Shown here piece by piece: positions 41,510-49,343 of a DNA stretch of 64,000 nt. Where the stretch lies: assembly GCF_009760405.1 (NCBI RefSeq), contig NZ_WRPP01000010.1:124001-188000 (forward strand), read 5' to 3'. A program made the translations under genes and the position numbers. The notes beneath the pieces were generated by a model. The model had not been told where the DNA came from. It saw only the letters and a list, made by a program, of their open reading frames with translations, and ran no database searches. Numbering within the stretch: the first letter of the stretch is position 1; every line of letters begins with the position of its first letter. Origin of the DNA: Nocardia terrae (GTDB lineage Bacteria; Actinomycetota; Actinomycetes; Mycobacteriales; Mycobacteriaceae).

Positions 41510-42037
41510 ATGACGCTCGCCGACCGCTACCCACTCCTGCACACCCCCGCCCGCTGGGAATGGGGCGGTCTGGACGTCCAGTTCTCCACCGACCTCCCGC
41601 CCGACGATCTGGTCACCAACATCCACGTCGTCTGCTTCATCGGCGACGACATCGTCCTGTGCCGCGACGACCGCGACCACTGGATCCTCCCCGGCGGCAC
41701 CCGCGAGGCCGGCGAATCCATCGAATCCTGCGTGATCCGCGAACTCGCCGAGGAGGCCGGGGCCGAATTATCCGGCCCCATCCACCCTTTCGGCGCCCAC
41801 TACGCCACTACCGACCGGCCCACCCCGTACCGCCCCTGGCAGCCCCATCCCCATAAGGCCTGGCTCTGGTGCACCGCCGACGTCATCCTCACCGGCCAAC
41901 CCACGAATCCCGCTGACGCCGAACAAATCCTGGAAGTCCGCTCGTTCCCCCTCGTGGAAGCAGTGCGCTACGCGGGCAGCGACGGCTCGTACCACCCCGA
42001 ACTAATCACCCTGGCCGCCGAACTCCATCGGCGCTGA
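41510..42037 (+). CDS. Nudix hydrolase
   Basis: A 175-residue Nudix enzyme with a complete box, GGTREAGESIESCVIRELAEEAGAEL (G-x5-E-x7-RE-x-x-EE-x-G). It is preceded by IHVVCFIGDDIVLCRDDRDHWILPGG. The C-terminal part holds PADAEQILEVRSFPLVEAVRYAGSDGS. Its ATG is at 41510, divergent from the SRPBCC gene, and its end overlaps the convergent TetR gene by 36 bases. The substrate is not predictable. Confidence 0.9.
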   Translation: MTLADRYPLLHTPARWEWGGLDVQFSTDLPPDDLVTNIHVVCFIGDDIVLCRDDRDHWILPGGTREAGESIESCVIRELAEEAGAELSGPIHPFGAHYATTDRPTPYRPWQPHPHKAWLWCTADVILTGQPTNPADAEQILEVRSFPLVEAVRYAGSDGSYHPELITLAAELHRR

Positions 42038-42598
42038 ATTCGGGATGGCCTGGGCGATCAGGAGGTCTACGGCGCGGCCGACCCGGGCGGTGTCGCCGGT
42101 GACCCACCAGTCCTGAATCAGCCCGCGCATGCCGGAGATCAGCAGGGTGGCGGAGGCTTCGGGGTCGGGGATGGTGGCGTCGATCCGGGTGAGGGAGTTG
42201 GTCATCGCGGTGATGAGCACTTCGATGGCGTCGGTCGCGTAGTCCTTGAAAGGGCTGTTGGGGACGGTGGCGGCACCGAGGACCTGCAGGAGTACCGGGA
42301 GGCTGTTCGCGAATTCGCCGGCGGTGTTGATCGCGAAGGACGCGGAGAGGCGTTCGCGGAGCAGCTGGGCGGAGTCGATGCCGGAGAAGAGGGCGGGGAT
42401 GTCGGGGCGCTGGGTTTCCAAGGCGGCGACCAGCATTGCCTCTTTGGTGCCGAAGTAGTGGATGAGCATGCGCGAGCTGGTGCCGAGGTATTCGGCCAGG
42501 GGGCGTAGGGAGAGTTCGGCCAGGCCGTGGTCGGCGATGTAGGCGATGACGCCTTCGAGGAGTTGGGCGCGGCGGGCATGGTCGAGTGGACGGGGCAC
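42002..42598 (-). CDS. TetR family transcriptional regulator
   Basis: A 198-residue regulator. The N-terminal helix-turn-helix is ARRAQLLEGVIAYIADHGLAELSLRPLAEYLGTSSRMLIHYFGTKEAML (about residues 8-56), followed by an all-helical ligand domain ending in ADLLIAQAIP-type helices. The GTG at 42598 gives the family start, though without a ribosome site, so a leaderless transcript is possible; the frame also runs upstream through an ATG beyond the operator. The perfect palindrome at 42606-42623 is just outside the coding region. It likely controls itself and the divergent ketoacyl synthase gene. Confidence 0.87.
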   Translation of the reverse strand: MPRPLDHARRAQLLEGVIAYIADHGLAELSLRPLAEYLGTSSRMLIHYFGTKEAMLVAALETQRPDIPALFSGIDSAQLLRERLSASFAINTAGEFANSLPVLLQVLGAATVPNSPFKDYATDAIEVLITAMTNSLTRIDATIPDPEASATLLISGMRGLIQDWWVTGDTARVGRAVDLLIAQAIPNSAPMEFGGQGD

Positions 42599-42605
42599 GG
42601 GTTGA

Positions 42606-42623
42606 CTGTAGCGGGTGCTACAG
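42606..42623. promoter_or_regulatory. Perfect TetR operator between the TetR and KAS genes
   Basis: CTGTAGC-N4-GCTACAG is a perfect 7-4-7 dyad centred between the two divergent starts (42598 and 42638). It is the probable TetR site and would occlude both promoters. Confidence 0.65.
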
Positions 42624-42637
42624 GTATCCATGTCGGC

Positions 42638-43882
42638 ATGGGTGTAACAACTGGTACAGAAACTCGGTCGGCGGTGGTGGTGACCGCGATGGCGGCTACC
42701 ACCTGCCTGGGAGCCGATCTGGAGTCCACATGGACCCGGCTGCTCGCCGGGGACAGTGGGATCGGTCCGCTCACAGACGATTTCGTCACCGACAACGACC
42801 TGCCGGTGCGGATCGGGGGACGGCTGGTGGCCCAGCCGGGGGAGCGGCTGACCCGGATCGAGCAGCGGCGCATGTCCTTCGTACAGCAGTTGGCGCTGGT
42901 GCTCGCGCGGCAGGCGTGGCAGGAGGCGGGGACGCCCGAGGTCACGGCCGAACGCCTCGCGGTCGCCGTCGGCACCGGACTCGGTGGTGGTGAGGCGTTG
43001 GTCAATGCGGTCGAGTCGATGAAGGCCGGGGGATATCGCAAGGTGCCGCCGATGACGGTGCCCATGGTCATGCCGAATGGGGCCGCGGCCACCGTCGGAC
43101 TGGAGATCGGGGCCAAAGGCGGTGTGTACGCACCGGTTTCGGCCTGTGCGTCCGGGGCGGAGGCCATCGCCCACGGCTGGCGGCTGATCACCACCGGAGA
43201 GGCGGACGTCGTGGTCGCGGGCGGCGTGGAGGGGCACATCGACGCGGTCCCGATCGCCAGCTTCGCCATGATGCGGGCCATGAGCACCCGCAATGACGAA
43301 CCCCAGCGCGCCTCACGGCCTTTCGACAAGGACCGCGACGGGTTCGTCTTCGGGGAGGCGGGCGCCCTGCTGGTGCTGGAATCCGAGGAACACGCGCGGG
43401 CGCGCGGCGCGACCGTTCTCGGCCGGGTGCTCGGGGCGGGCATCACCTCGGACGGCTATCACATCACCGGCACCGCACCGGACGGCGACGGTGCGGCCCG
43501 CGCGATGCGCAAGGCCCTCGCGACCGCGGGCTTGACCGGCGACGACATCGACCACGTCAACGCCCACGCGACCGGTACCCAGGTCGGCGACGCCTCCGAG
43601 GCCAAGGCGATCATGGCCGTCACGCCGAAAGCCTCGGTGTACGCGCCCAAGTCGGCGCTGGGGCATTCCATCGGCGCGGTCGGCGCGCTCGAGGTCATGC
43701 TGACGTTGCGGACGCTCAGTGAGCAGATCATCCCGCCCACATTGAATTTCGAAGCAGGCGACCCGGACACCGACCTGGACGTCGTCGCGGACAAGCCGCG
43801 GTATCAAGAGCTGCGCTACGCGCTGAGCAACTCCTTCGGCTTCGGCGGGCACAATGTGACGCTCGCCCTGGGGCGCGCCTGA
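42638..43882 (+). CDS. Beta-ketoacyl-ACP synthase, KasA/FabF-like
   Basis: Elongating ketoacyl synthase of 414 residues. The Cys-His-His triad is C170 (PVSACASGAEA), H310 (NAHATGT) and H343 (ALGHSIGAVG). Blocks such as RRMSFVQQLALVLARQAW, VGTGLGGGEALV, MPNGAAATVGLEIGA, SMMRAMSTRNDEPQRASRPFDKDRDGFVFGEAGALL-like sequence and SNSFGFGGHNVTLALGRA are close to mycobacterial KasA/KasB, which elongate meromycolate chains. The gene stands alone under TetR control rather than in the fatty-acid operon, so it may be a conditional paralogue rather than the housekeeping enzyme. Confidence 0.93.
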   Translation: MGVTTGTETRSAVVVTAMAATTCLGADLESTWTRLLAGDSGIGPLTDDFVTDNDLPVRIGGRLVAQPGERLTRIEQRRMSFVQQLALVLARQAWQEAGTPEVTAERLAVAVGTGLGGGEALVNAVESMKAGGYRKVPPMTVPMVMPNGAAATVGLEIGAKGGVYAPVSACASGAEAIAHGWRLITTGEADVVVAGGVEGHIDAVPIASFAMMRAMSTRNDEPQRASRPFDKDRDGFVFGEAGALLVLESEEHARARGATVLGRVLGAGITSDGYHITGTAPDGDGAARAMRKALATAGLTGDDIDHVNAHATGTQVGDASEAKAIMAVTPKASVYAPKSALGHSIGAVGALEVMLTLRTLSEQIIPPTLNFEAGDPDTDLDVVADKPRYQELRYALSNSFGFGGHNVTLALGRA

Positions 43883-43903
43883 ACGGCTTGCGTCACAACC
43901 GAT

Positions 43904-44317
43904 TCAGGGCAGTTTGTCGGTCTGCACGCGGGGGTCCAGTTTGCGCAGAGTGTCGGGCCGGTCGGTGAGGCACGGCCAATCACGGCTCACCGCTTCGAGA
44001 GTCGCGTGCCCGGCCGGGATGAGGGCGTCGGCGTCGGGGCGGTCGGCCAGGGTGTCGCCGAGGTGATCGCTGGCGGGCCGGTCGAGGGGCTGGATGACCG
44101 TGTTGGGCAGATCCAGCAGGACCGAGAGGATGTCGAGGCGGCCCGGGGGAATCAGGGCGCGGGCCGCGGCCAGGGCGGTCGCGGGGACGATGATCGTGTG
44201 CCCGGCGTCGGCGGTGGCCCACACGACGGATTGGACGTAGGCCACGCGATGGGCCCAGGCGGTCAGCGCTGCGGTGTCGAAGACGACGCCTCCGAGCGTC
44301 GGGGCTGCGGGGGTCAT
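43904..44317 (-). CDS. PIN-domain toxin, VapC-like
   Basis: A 137-residue protein with a compact PIN-like pattern: GGVVFDTAALTAWAH with an early Asp, VPATALAAARALIPPG with an Ala/Ala-rich second helix, and DALIPAGHATLEAVSRDWPCLTDRPDTLRKLDP. Acidic residues at the start and in the last third fit a Mg-dependent RNase active site, but the fit is weaker than in classical VapC. The ATG at 44317 overlaps the antitoxin stop (ATGA). Toxin identity rests on this coupling and the PIN-like pattern. Confidence 0.7.
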   Translation of the reverse strand: MTPAAPTLGGVVFDTAALTAWAHRVAYVQSVVWATADAGHTIIVPATALAAARALIPPGRLDILSVLLDLPNTVIQPLDRPASDHLGDTLADRPDADALIPAGHATLEAVSRDWPCLTDRPDTLRKLDPRVQTDKLP

Positions 44318-44595
44318 GCCGCGCCGCGGTCGCCGGAGGCATCCTCCTCATCCGATAACGGGGGCAAGCCTTGGACCGCTCGGGCGCGGTTGATCAGATC
44401 CAGGGGCGGGCGGCCGCCGAGCGCGTTCTCCAGGCGGGCCAGGGATTCGGCGCGGTCGACGCGGGCCTTCACGGACTCGGCGACGAAGCTCGAGATCGAG
44501 GCAATGCGGCCGGAACTGCGCCAATCGTCGAGGGTGGCGGCGATCTCCTCCGGCATCGTCACGGTGATCTTGCGGGTGCGACGCTGTCTTGCCAT
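44314..44595 (-). CDS. Ribbon-helix-helix-type antitoxin
   Basis: A 93-residue basic-to-acidic protein. The N-terminus, RKITVTMPEEIAATLDDWRSSGRIASISSFVAESVKARVDRAE, is an RHH/CopG-like DNA-binding fold; the C-terminal tail (GRPPLDLINRARAVQGLPPLSDEEDASG) is typical of a toxin-wrapping segment. The stop overlaps the toxin start by 4 bases. A palindrome covers the start codon, which suggests autorepression by the antitoxin or the toxin-antitoxin complex. Confidence 0.78.
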   Translation of the reverse strand: MARQRRTRKITVTMPEEIAATLDDWRSSGRIASISSFVAESVKARVDRAESLARLENALGGRPPLDLINRARAVQGLPPLSDEEDASGDRGAA

Positions 44596-44616
44596 ACCGG
44601 GATGGTAATCCGGTAT
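44594..44616. promoter_or_regulatory. Palindrome over the antitoxin start codon
   Basis: ATACCGG-N9-CCGGTAT is a perfect 7-base dyad spanning the antitoxin ATG (44593-44595). No ribosome site precedes the ATG, so the mRNA may be leaderless with the operator on the promoter's downstream edge. It is the likely autoregulatory site. Confidence 0.6.
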
Positions 44617-44808
44617 TCCCGCCGGACGCGAGCTGACAACGCCGGGGCGCCTTTACACGTCCGCACCCGCATCCCGCACGGAAACCGGCTATTCGGATTC
44701 CACTGATCCGAAACCTGCCGGTCAGGCGTCGATCCGTGTTCGATACGGTGGAGTGTGCCCGCAGCCGTGGGCGCTGCCGCAATTCTCCAGTCAAGAGGAC
44801 ACAACTAG

Positions 44809-46473
44809 ATGGATCAGAGTTCGATCGCGTGGGCCGACGGTGCGCTCGTCACCATCGACCAGCGGGCGCTGCCGCACGAGGTGCGGGAGCTTCGTATGAC
44901 GACGGTCGACGAGGTCATCGATGCCATCAAAACGTTGGCCGTGCGCGGCGCGCCGGCGATCGGGGTGTGCGGGGCATTCGGTGTGGTGATCGCGGCGCTG
45001 GCCGCCACGACCGACGGCGTGGTCGACACCGCGCGGGTCGAGGCCGAGGCCGCGCGCATCGCCGACGCCCGGCCGACCGCGGTGAATCTCGCCTGGGGTG
45101 TGCAGCGCACGCTGGCCAAGCTGCCCGAGGGGGTGGCGGGCCTGCTCGACGAGGCGCTGGAAATGCTGGCCGAGGACGGCCGCGTGAATCTGGCGGCCGC
45201 CACCGAGGCCGCCGACCTGATTCAACGGCTCTGCGGTGACCGGCCGCTGCGGCTGCTCACCCATTGCAATACCGGTCGGCTCGCGACCACCGCGTGGGGG
45301 ACCGCCATCGGCGCGCTGCGGGTGCTGCACCAGCGCGGCGCGCTCGCCGAAGTGATCGTGGACGAGACCCGCCCGCTGCTGCAGGGCGCGCGGCTCACCG
45401 CATGGGAGATGGCCGAAGCCGGTATCCCGCACCGGCTCACCATCGATTCGGCCGCGGCGTGGGCCATGGCCACCGAGCAGGTGGACGCCGTGGTGGTGGG
45501 CGCGGATCGCATCACCGCCGACGGGGCCGTGGCCAACAAGATCGGCACCTACATGCTGGCGATCGCGGCACGCCACCATGGGATTCCGTTCATCGTGGTG
45601 GCCCCCGAATCCACGCGCGACATCTCCACCGCGCAGGGCTCGGACATCGTGGTCGAGCAGCGCGCGGCCGCCGAGGTGACCGGATTCGGTGGCGTCGCAA
45701 CGGCTCCCGAGGGGACGAAGACCTTCAACCCGGCCTTCGACGTCACGCCCGCGGAGCTGGTCACCGCGGTGGTCACCGAATACGGCGTGCTCGATGACCC
45801 GAGTGCCGCCCGGACCCACGCTACCGAGCCGACCGGCACGGTCGGATCTGCTGCGGCCGGTGCCGAGATCGCCGACATCGCGCGCGGGCTGTACGCGAGC
45901 GGCTGGATGCCGGGCACGGCGGGCAATATCTCTGTGCGCCAGGGCGATACGGCCGTGATCACCGCGAGCGGTCTTTCGAAGGGCGAGCTCACCGCCACCG
46001 ATATGGTGACCGTCGCGGTCGTGGATTCGAAGCCGGTCGACGGCTCCGGTCGCAAGCCTTCGGCGGAGACCACCATCCACACCGCGGTCTACCGCACCCG
46101 CGGCGCGGACGCGGTGGTCCACGTGCACCCGCCGCATGCCACGGCGGTATCGATCGAGACCGCTGGATCCGGTGTCACCACCGCGCGTTTCGCGGGCTAC
46201 GAGCTGATCAAGGGCCTCGGTTCGGCGCGTCCGGATCTCATCGAGATCCCGGTGTTCCCGAATCACGCCGATGTCCCGCAGATCGGCGTGGACATCGAGA
46301 AGTACCTGACCGAGCATCCCGACGCCCCGCCCGTGCTGTTCATCGCCGGGCACGGCATCACCGCCTGGGGCTCGTCCCTGGCGCAGGCGCGGGATCGCGC
46401 CGAATGCCTCGAGGCCATGTGCGAGCTGACCACATTGACCGGTCACCGTGAGATCCCGGTGCGCCAGAATTAG
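44809..46473 (+). CDS. mtnA-mtnB: MtnA-MtnB fusion: methylthioribose-1-phosphate isomerase / methylthioribulose-1-phosphate dehydratase
   Basis: Two consecutive methionine-salvage enzymes in one 554-residue chain. Residues 1 to about 335 are MtnA, converting 5-methylthioribose-1-phosphate to 5-methylthioribulose-1-phosphate; the catalytic pair is C153 (THCNTGRL) and D233 (VVVGADRIT). Residues about 350-554 are MtnB, an aldolase-II-like dehydratase; Zn ligands H438 and H440 lie in VVHVHPPHA and a third His in IAGHGITAWG. The linker is about 15 Ala/Thr/Gly-rich residues. The ATG at 44809 follows AGAGGAC. Both active sites look intact, so this is a fusion and not a pseudogene. Confidence 0.95.
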   Translation: MDQSSIAWADGALVTIDQRALPHEVRELRMTTVDEVIDAIKTLAVRGAPAIGVCGAFGVVIAALAATTDGVVDTARVEAEAARIADARPTAVNLAWGVQRTLAKLPEGVAGLLDEALEMLAEDGRVNLAAATEAADLIQRLCGDRPLRLLTHCNTGRLATTAWGTAIGALRVLHQRGALAEVIVDETRPLLQGARLTAWEMAEAGIPHRLTIDSAAAWAMATEQVDAVVVGADRITADGAVANKIGTYMLAIAARHHGIPFIVVAPESTRDISTAQGSDIVVEQRAAAEVTGFGGVATAPEGTKTFNPAFDVTPAELVTAVVTEYGVLDDPSAARTHATEPTGTVGSAAAGAEIADIARGLYASGWMPGTAGNISVRQGDTAVITASGLSKGELTATDMVTVAVVDSKPVDGSGRKPSAETTIHTAVYRTRGADAVVHVHPPHATAVSIETAGSGVTTARFAGYELIKGLGSARPDLIEIPVFPNHADVPQIGVDIEKYLTEHPDAPPVLFIAGHGITAWGSSLAQARDRAECLEAMCELTTLTGHREIPVRQN

Positions 46474-46494
46474 TTCCGGAGAAAGGAACCCCCT

Positions 46495-47073
46495 ATGACT
46501 CTGTTGCAGATCATGTCCGACAAGGATGCCGCCGATGTCGTGCTGCGCACCTCCGATGACGCGGTGATCGCCGCCGAGCTCGGCAAGCGCGGCATCACCT
46601 TCGAGCGCTGGCCGCTGCTGGAAGGCTTCAGCGCCGCCACCACCACCGAGGAACTGCTGGCCGAATACCGGTCGCGCATCGACGAATTGAATGCCGACGG
46701 CCGCTACAAGTTCATCGACGTGGCGCGCATCCACCCCGACGACGCCGACCCGGAATGGCCCGCCAAGGCGGTCGCCGCGCGCACCAAGTTCCTCGACGAG
46801 CACCGGCACGCCGAGGACGAGGTCCGCTTCTTCGCCGCCGGCGCGGGCTGCTTCTACCTGCACCTGGGCGACGAGGTGCTCGCCACCGTGTGCACCGCGG
46901 GCGATCTGGTGTCGGTCCCGGCGGGCACCCTGCACTGGTTCGACATGGGCACCCGCCCCGAGTTCGTGGCCGTGCGCTTCTTCGAAGAGGAAGACGGCTG
47001 GATCGGCGACTTCACCGGCGACAAGATCTCCGGCGGCTTCCCGACCCTCGACGAACTGCTGGCCCCGGCATGA
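46495..47073 (+). CDS. mtnD: Acireductone dioxygenase (ARD)
   Basis: Cupin-fold metalloenzyme of 192 residues that oxidises the acireductone intermediate to 4-methylthio-2-oxobutanoate plus formate (Fe form) or releases CO as well (Ni form). The metal ligand segment is DEHRHAEDEVRFF (two His and Glu), and the fourth His is in GTLHWFDMGTR. It starts 21 bases after the fusion gene behind GGAGAAAGGA. Its stop overlaps the mtnC start by 4 bases (ATGA). Which metal is used in vivo cannot be told. Confidence 0.95.
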   Translation: MTLLQIMSDKDAADVVLRTSDDAVIAAELGKRGITFERWPLLEGFSAATTTEELLAEYRSRIDELNADGRYKFIDVARIHPDDADPEWPAKAVAARTKFLDEHRHAEDEVRFFAAGAGCFYLHLGDEVLATVCTAGDLVSVPAGTLHWFDMGTRPEFVAVRFFEEEDGWIGDFTGDKISGGFPTLDELLAPA

Positions 47074-47753
47074 TCAAGGCGGTCGTACTCGACATCGAGG
47101 GCACCACCAGCCCGACCAGCTCGGTGCGGGAGGACCTCTACGGCTACACCCGTGACCGCCTGCCCGGCTGGCTGGCCGAAAACCAGGGCGGCGCAGCCGA
47201 TCCCATCATCGAGGCCACCCGCACCCAGGCCGGCCGCCCCGACGCGGACGCCGCCGAGGTGGCCCAGATCCTCCTCACCTGGCTCGACACCGACGTGAAG
47301 TCCGAGCCCCTCAAGGCCGCCCAGGGCATCATCTGCGCCGAGGGCTTCCGCAACGGCTCCCTGCACGGCGAGTTCTTCCCCGACGTCCCCCCGGTCCTGC
47401 GCGCCTGGCGCGACGCGGGCCTCGAGCTCTACATCTACTCCTCGGGTTCGGTCCGCAACCAGAAGGACTGGTTCGCCTTCGCCCGCGGCGGCGACCTGTC
47501 CCCACTGATCAGCGGCCACTTCGACCTGTCGACCGCGGGCCCGAAGCGCGAACCGTCGTCGTACGAGAAGATCGCCAGCGCCATCGGCGTTCCGCCCGAA
47601 CAGATCCTGTTCCTCTCCGACCATCCGGACGAGGTGGACGCCGCGGTCGCGGCCGGGTGGCACGCCGTCGGCGTCACCCGTCCGGGCGAGCCGAACAGCC
47701 CACGCGGCGAGCATCGCTGGATCAGCGATTTCGCCGAGATCGAACCCAACTGA
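47070..47753 (+). CDS. mtnC: Enolase-phosphatase E1
   Basis: HAD-superfamily enzyme of 227 residues combining the enolase and phosphatase steps of methionine salvage: 2,3-diketo-5-methylthiopentyl-1-phosphate is converted to the acireductone substrate of MtnD. The catalytic motif is LDIEGTTSPTSSV (D8, E10), the Ser/Lys region is YSSGSVRNQKDW, and the acidic block is FLSDHPDEVDAA. The ATG at 47070 overlaps the mtnD stop. With MtnA-MtnB and MtnD the pathway runs from methylthioribose-phosphate to the 2-keto acid; MTA phosphorylase/nucleosidase and the final transaminase are elsewhere. Confidence 0.95.
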   Translation: MIKAVVLDIEGTTSPTSSVREDLYGYTRDRLPGWLAENQGGAADPIIEATRTQAGRPDADAAEVAQILLTWLDTDVKSEPLKAAQGIICAEGFRNGSLHGEFFPDVPPVLRAWRDAGLELYIYSSGSVRNQKDWFAFARGGDLSPLISGHFDLSTAGPKREPSSYEKIASAIGVPPEQILFLSDHPDEVDAAVAAGWHAVGVTRPGEPNSPRGEHRWISDFAEIEPN

Positions 47754-47757
47754 CCGC

Positions 47758-48258
47758 CTATTTCAGCAGGGGCTCGAGCAGAACGATCGGAATGACGCGC
47801 GTCGTATGACGTTGGTATTCCGCGATATTCGGCCAGAAGGCCGTATGGGATTCCCACAACCGATCGCGCTCCGGCCCCTGCGCTACCGCGGCTTCGGCCT
47901 CGAAGCGCTCGGATCCGGCCTCCACCGATACGTGCGGGTTCGCCAGCACATTGTGGAACCAGCCGGGATGTTTCGGCGCTCCGAGCTTCGAGGCCGCGAC
48001 GACGTACCGGTTGCCGTCGCGGGTGTATCCCAGGGGACTGACGTACGTGGTGCCGCTGCGCGCGCCGATGGTAGTCAGCAACAGTGTCGGCGTTCCCTGA
48101 AACTGCCCCTCGGCGATCATTCCGCCGTTGGCTCGAAAGAGTCGGATCTGCTCCTGATTGAGCGCTTCCCATTCCGCACGGGAGAGCGCCACCCCCGCGG
48201 CACTGCTGAACTGCTCGATTTGTGTCTGACTCAAAGCCTCGAAGTCGAAGTCACTCAT
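47758..48258 (-). CDS. Deazaflavin (F420)-dependent nitroreductase-like protein
   Basis: A 166-residue split-barrel oxidoreductase of the Ddn/FDOR family. LTTIGARSGTTYVSPLGYTRDGNRYVVAASKLGAPKHPGWFHNVLANPHVSVE is the family core, in which the basic and Gly residues bind the F420 phosphate, followed by FEAEAAVAQGPERDRLW. Such enzymes reduce quinones or nitro-aromatics with F420H2. The ATG is at 48258. It converges with the mtn operon, with only 4 bases between stops. The extended N-terminus (about 35 residues) is unusually acidic. Confidence 0.9.
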   Translation of the reverse strand: MSDFDFEALSQTQIEQFSSAAGVALSRAEWEALNQEQIRLFRANGGMIAEGQFQGTPTLLLTTIGARSGTTYVSPLGYTRDGNRYVVAASKLGAPKHPGWFHNVLANPHVSVEAGSERFEAEAAVAQGPERDRLWESHTAFWPNIAEYQRHTTRVIPIVLLEPLLK

Positions 48259-48324
48259 GACGATACATACACCCGACCACCCGAAAACTCATCGCTGTCG
48301 GAGACCCTCGCTAAAGTCACGAAC

Positions 48325-48681
48325 GTGACCGACCGCGAGACCTTCGCCCCTCTGGTGTTCTTCGAGTACGACCACAAGCCCGGGTTCTACGGCCTGACAC
48401 TGTCCGACTCTCACATGGTGGCCGCCGAACCCGTCTTCGCCGAATTCGGCTACTACGGAAACGGTTACGGCTGGGCGGGCGTGGCTCGCTCGGCCACGGC
48501 GACCCTGGAAGCCGAGCTGTTCCAGCGGATCAACTTCGACGCCGAAGCCGGATCATTCGTTGCCTTCGGCCAGGACCCCGACGCCCTGCGGCAACTCGGG
48601 ACGCTCCTCCGCGACGCACTCCGGGACCCCGCCGCGCTGCGCAGGCTCATCGCCGCCGGCGACCCCGAATGGTTCGACTGA
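48325..48681 (+). CDS. Imm51-like immunity protein (orphan)
   Basis: A 118-residue acidic protein: ETFAPLVFFEYDHKPGFYGLTLSDSHMVAAEPVFAEFGYYGNGYGWAGVAR, then DAEAGSFVAFGQDPDALRQLGTLLRDALRDPAALRRLI. This matches my recollection of the Imm51 family, immunity proteins linked to polymorphic toxins. No toxin, pre-toxin domain or secretion gene is nearby, so it is an orphan that may neutralise foreign toxins. The GTG at 48325 is preferred; the frame extends far upstream as a shadow of the neighbouring gene. Confidence 0.75.
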   Translation: MTDRETFAPLVFFEYDHKPGFYGLTLSDSHMVAAEPVFAEFGYYGNGYGWAGVARSATATLEAELFQRINFDAEAGSFVAFGQDPDALRQLGTLLRDALRDPAALRRLIAAGDPEWFD

Positions 48682-48718
48682 GCTACGGGAGCCGGCTGGA
48701 TGCCGGGCTCCTTGCGGG

Positions 48719-49270
48719 TCACATTCCGGTGCGGTGACGCGGTCGTCGGCGACCTAGCCCGCGGAAGAAGCCTTGGCGAGAACGCTTCTCCGACTTGGCT
48801 TCTCCACGCGCCTGAGTGCGGGCTTCCTTCGATCGCGCCGCTTTGCGATCGGCCCACGCCGTCACTGTGGCTTCGGTGTCGCGTGGCATGGTGATCAGCG
48901 GTGGCCCCGATGGCAGTTGGTGGCGAGCGTGCATCACCCGTTCGTTGAACTGGGCGATCTCGTGTCGAACGGCCTTCTCGTTCGACAGTTGATCGAGTTG
49001 ATCGTCCAGGGCGGCGTCATCCTTGCGCAACTGAATCGAGGGTGGCAGGAAGACGAGCCCCTCACGTTTCATGAAGCTCTTCACCCACCAATCCGGGTCA
49101 TCGGCATCGGACAGATCGAGTGGCTTGCCACTGCCGGGAAGGTTGTCGAAATCGCCCCGTTCGATCGCCTTCCGAATATGCATGTCGGCGAGCAGTGCGA
49201 TCACCGTCTCGGAGTCGAACGCGAACGCGGAGGGGTTGCAGAACGTGAGGGGGAGCTGCTCATCCTTCAT
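48719..49270 (-). CDS. DUF1992 (DnaJ-like family) protein
   Basis: A 183-residue cytoplasmic protein. DMHIRKAIERGDFDNLPGSGKPLDLSDADDPDWWVKSFMKREGLVFLPPSIQLRKD is the DUF1992 core found in DnaJ-related proteins (the J-domain itself is absent). The C-terminal third is rich in Lys/Arg and charged helices (ADRKAARSKEARTQARGEAKSEKRSRQG), possibly nucleic-acid binding. The ATG at 49270 follows GGAG. It is divergent from a TetR gene. The function is unknown. Confidence 0.85.
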   Translation of the reverse strand: MKDEQLPLTFCNPSAFAFDSETVIALLADMHIRKAIERGDFDNLPGSGKPLDLSDADDPDWWVKSFMKREGLVFLPPSIQLRKDDAALDDQLDQLSNEKAVRHEIAQFNERVMHARHQLPSGPPLITMPRDTEATVTAWADRKAARSKEARTQARGEAKSEKRSRQGFFRGLGRRRPRHRTGM

Positions 49271-49298
49271 CGGAACTCCATGACGCGGACTTATTTAG

Positions 49299-49326
49299 GT
49301 CAAGTGTATTATGTCATGTGTATTGC
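49299..49326. promoter_or_regulatory. Tandem direct repeat in the DUF1992/TetR intergenic region
   Basis: Two adjacent 14-base units, GTCAAGTGTATTAT and GTCATGTGTATTGC, agree at 11 of 14 positions. They are AT-rich against the local background and sit 18 bases upstream of the TetR start, a place suited to regulator binding or to a -10 element. Confidence 0.4.
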
Positions 49327-49343
49327 AAAAATGAGGGGGCCGA

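Noticed and set aside
44617..44808. SAM-type riboswitch upstream of the mtn operon
   Set aside because: I could not find the conserved kink-turn or core of a known SAM riboswitch in these 190 bases. A covariance-model search would decide.
22685..47753. RuBisCO as a methionine-salvage RuBisCO-like protein working with the mtn operon
   Set aside because: CbbL has all form I catalytic residues, a small subunit and CbbX, and MtnC already covers the enolase step. The two systems are 17 kb apart and independent.
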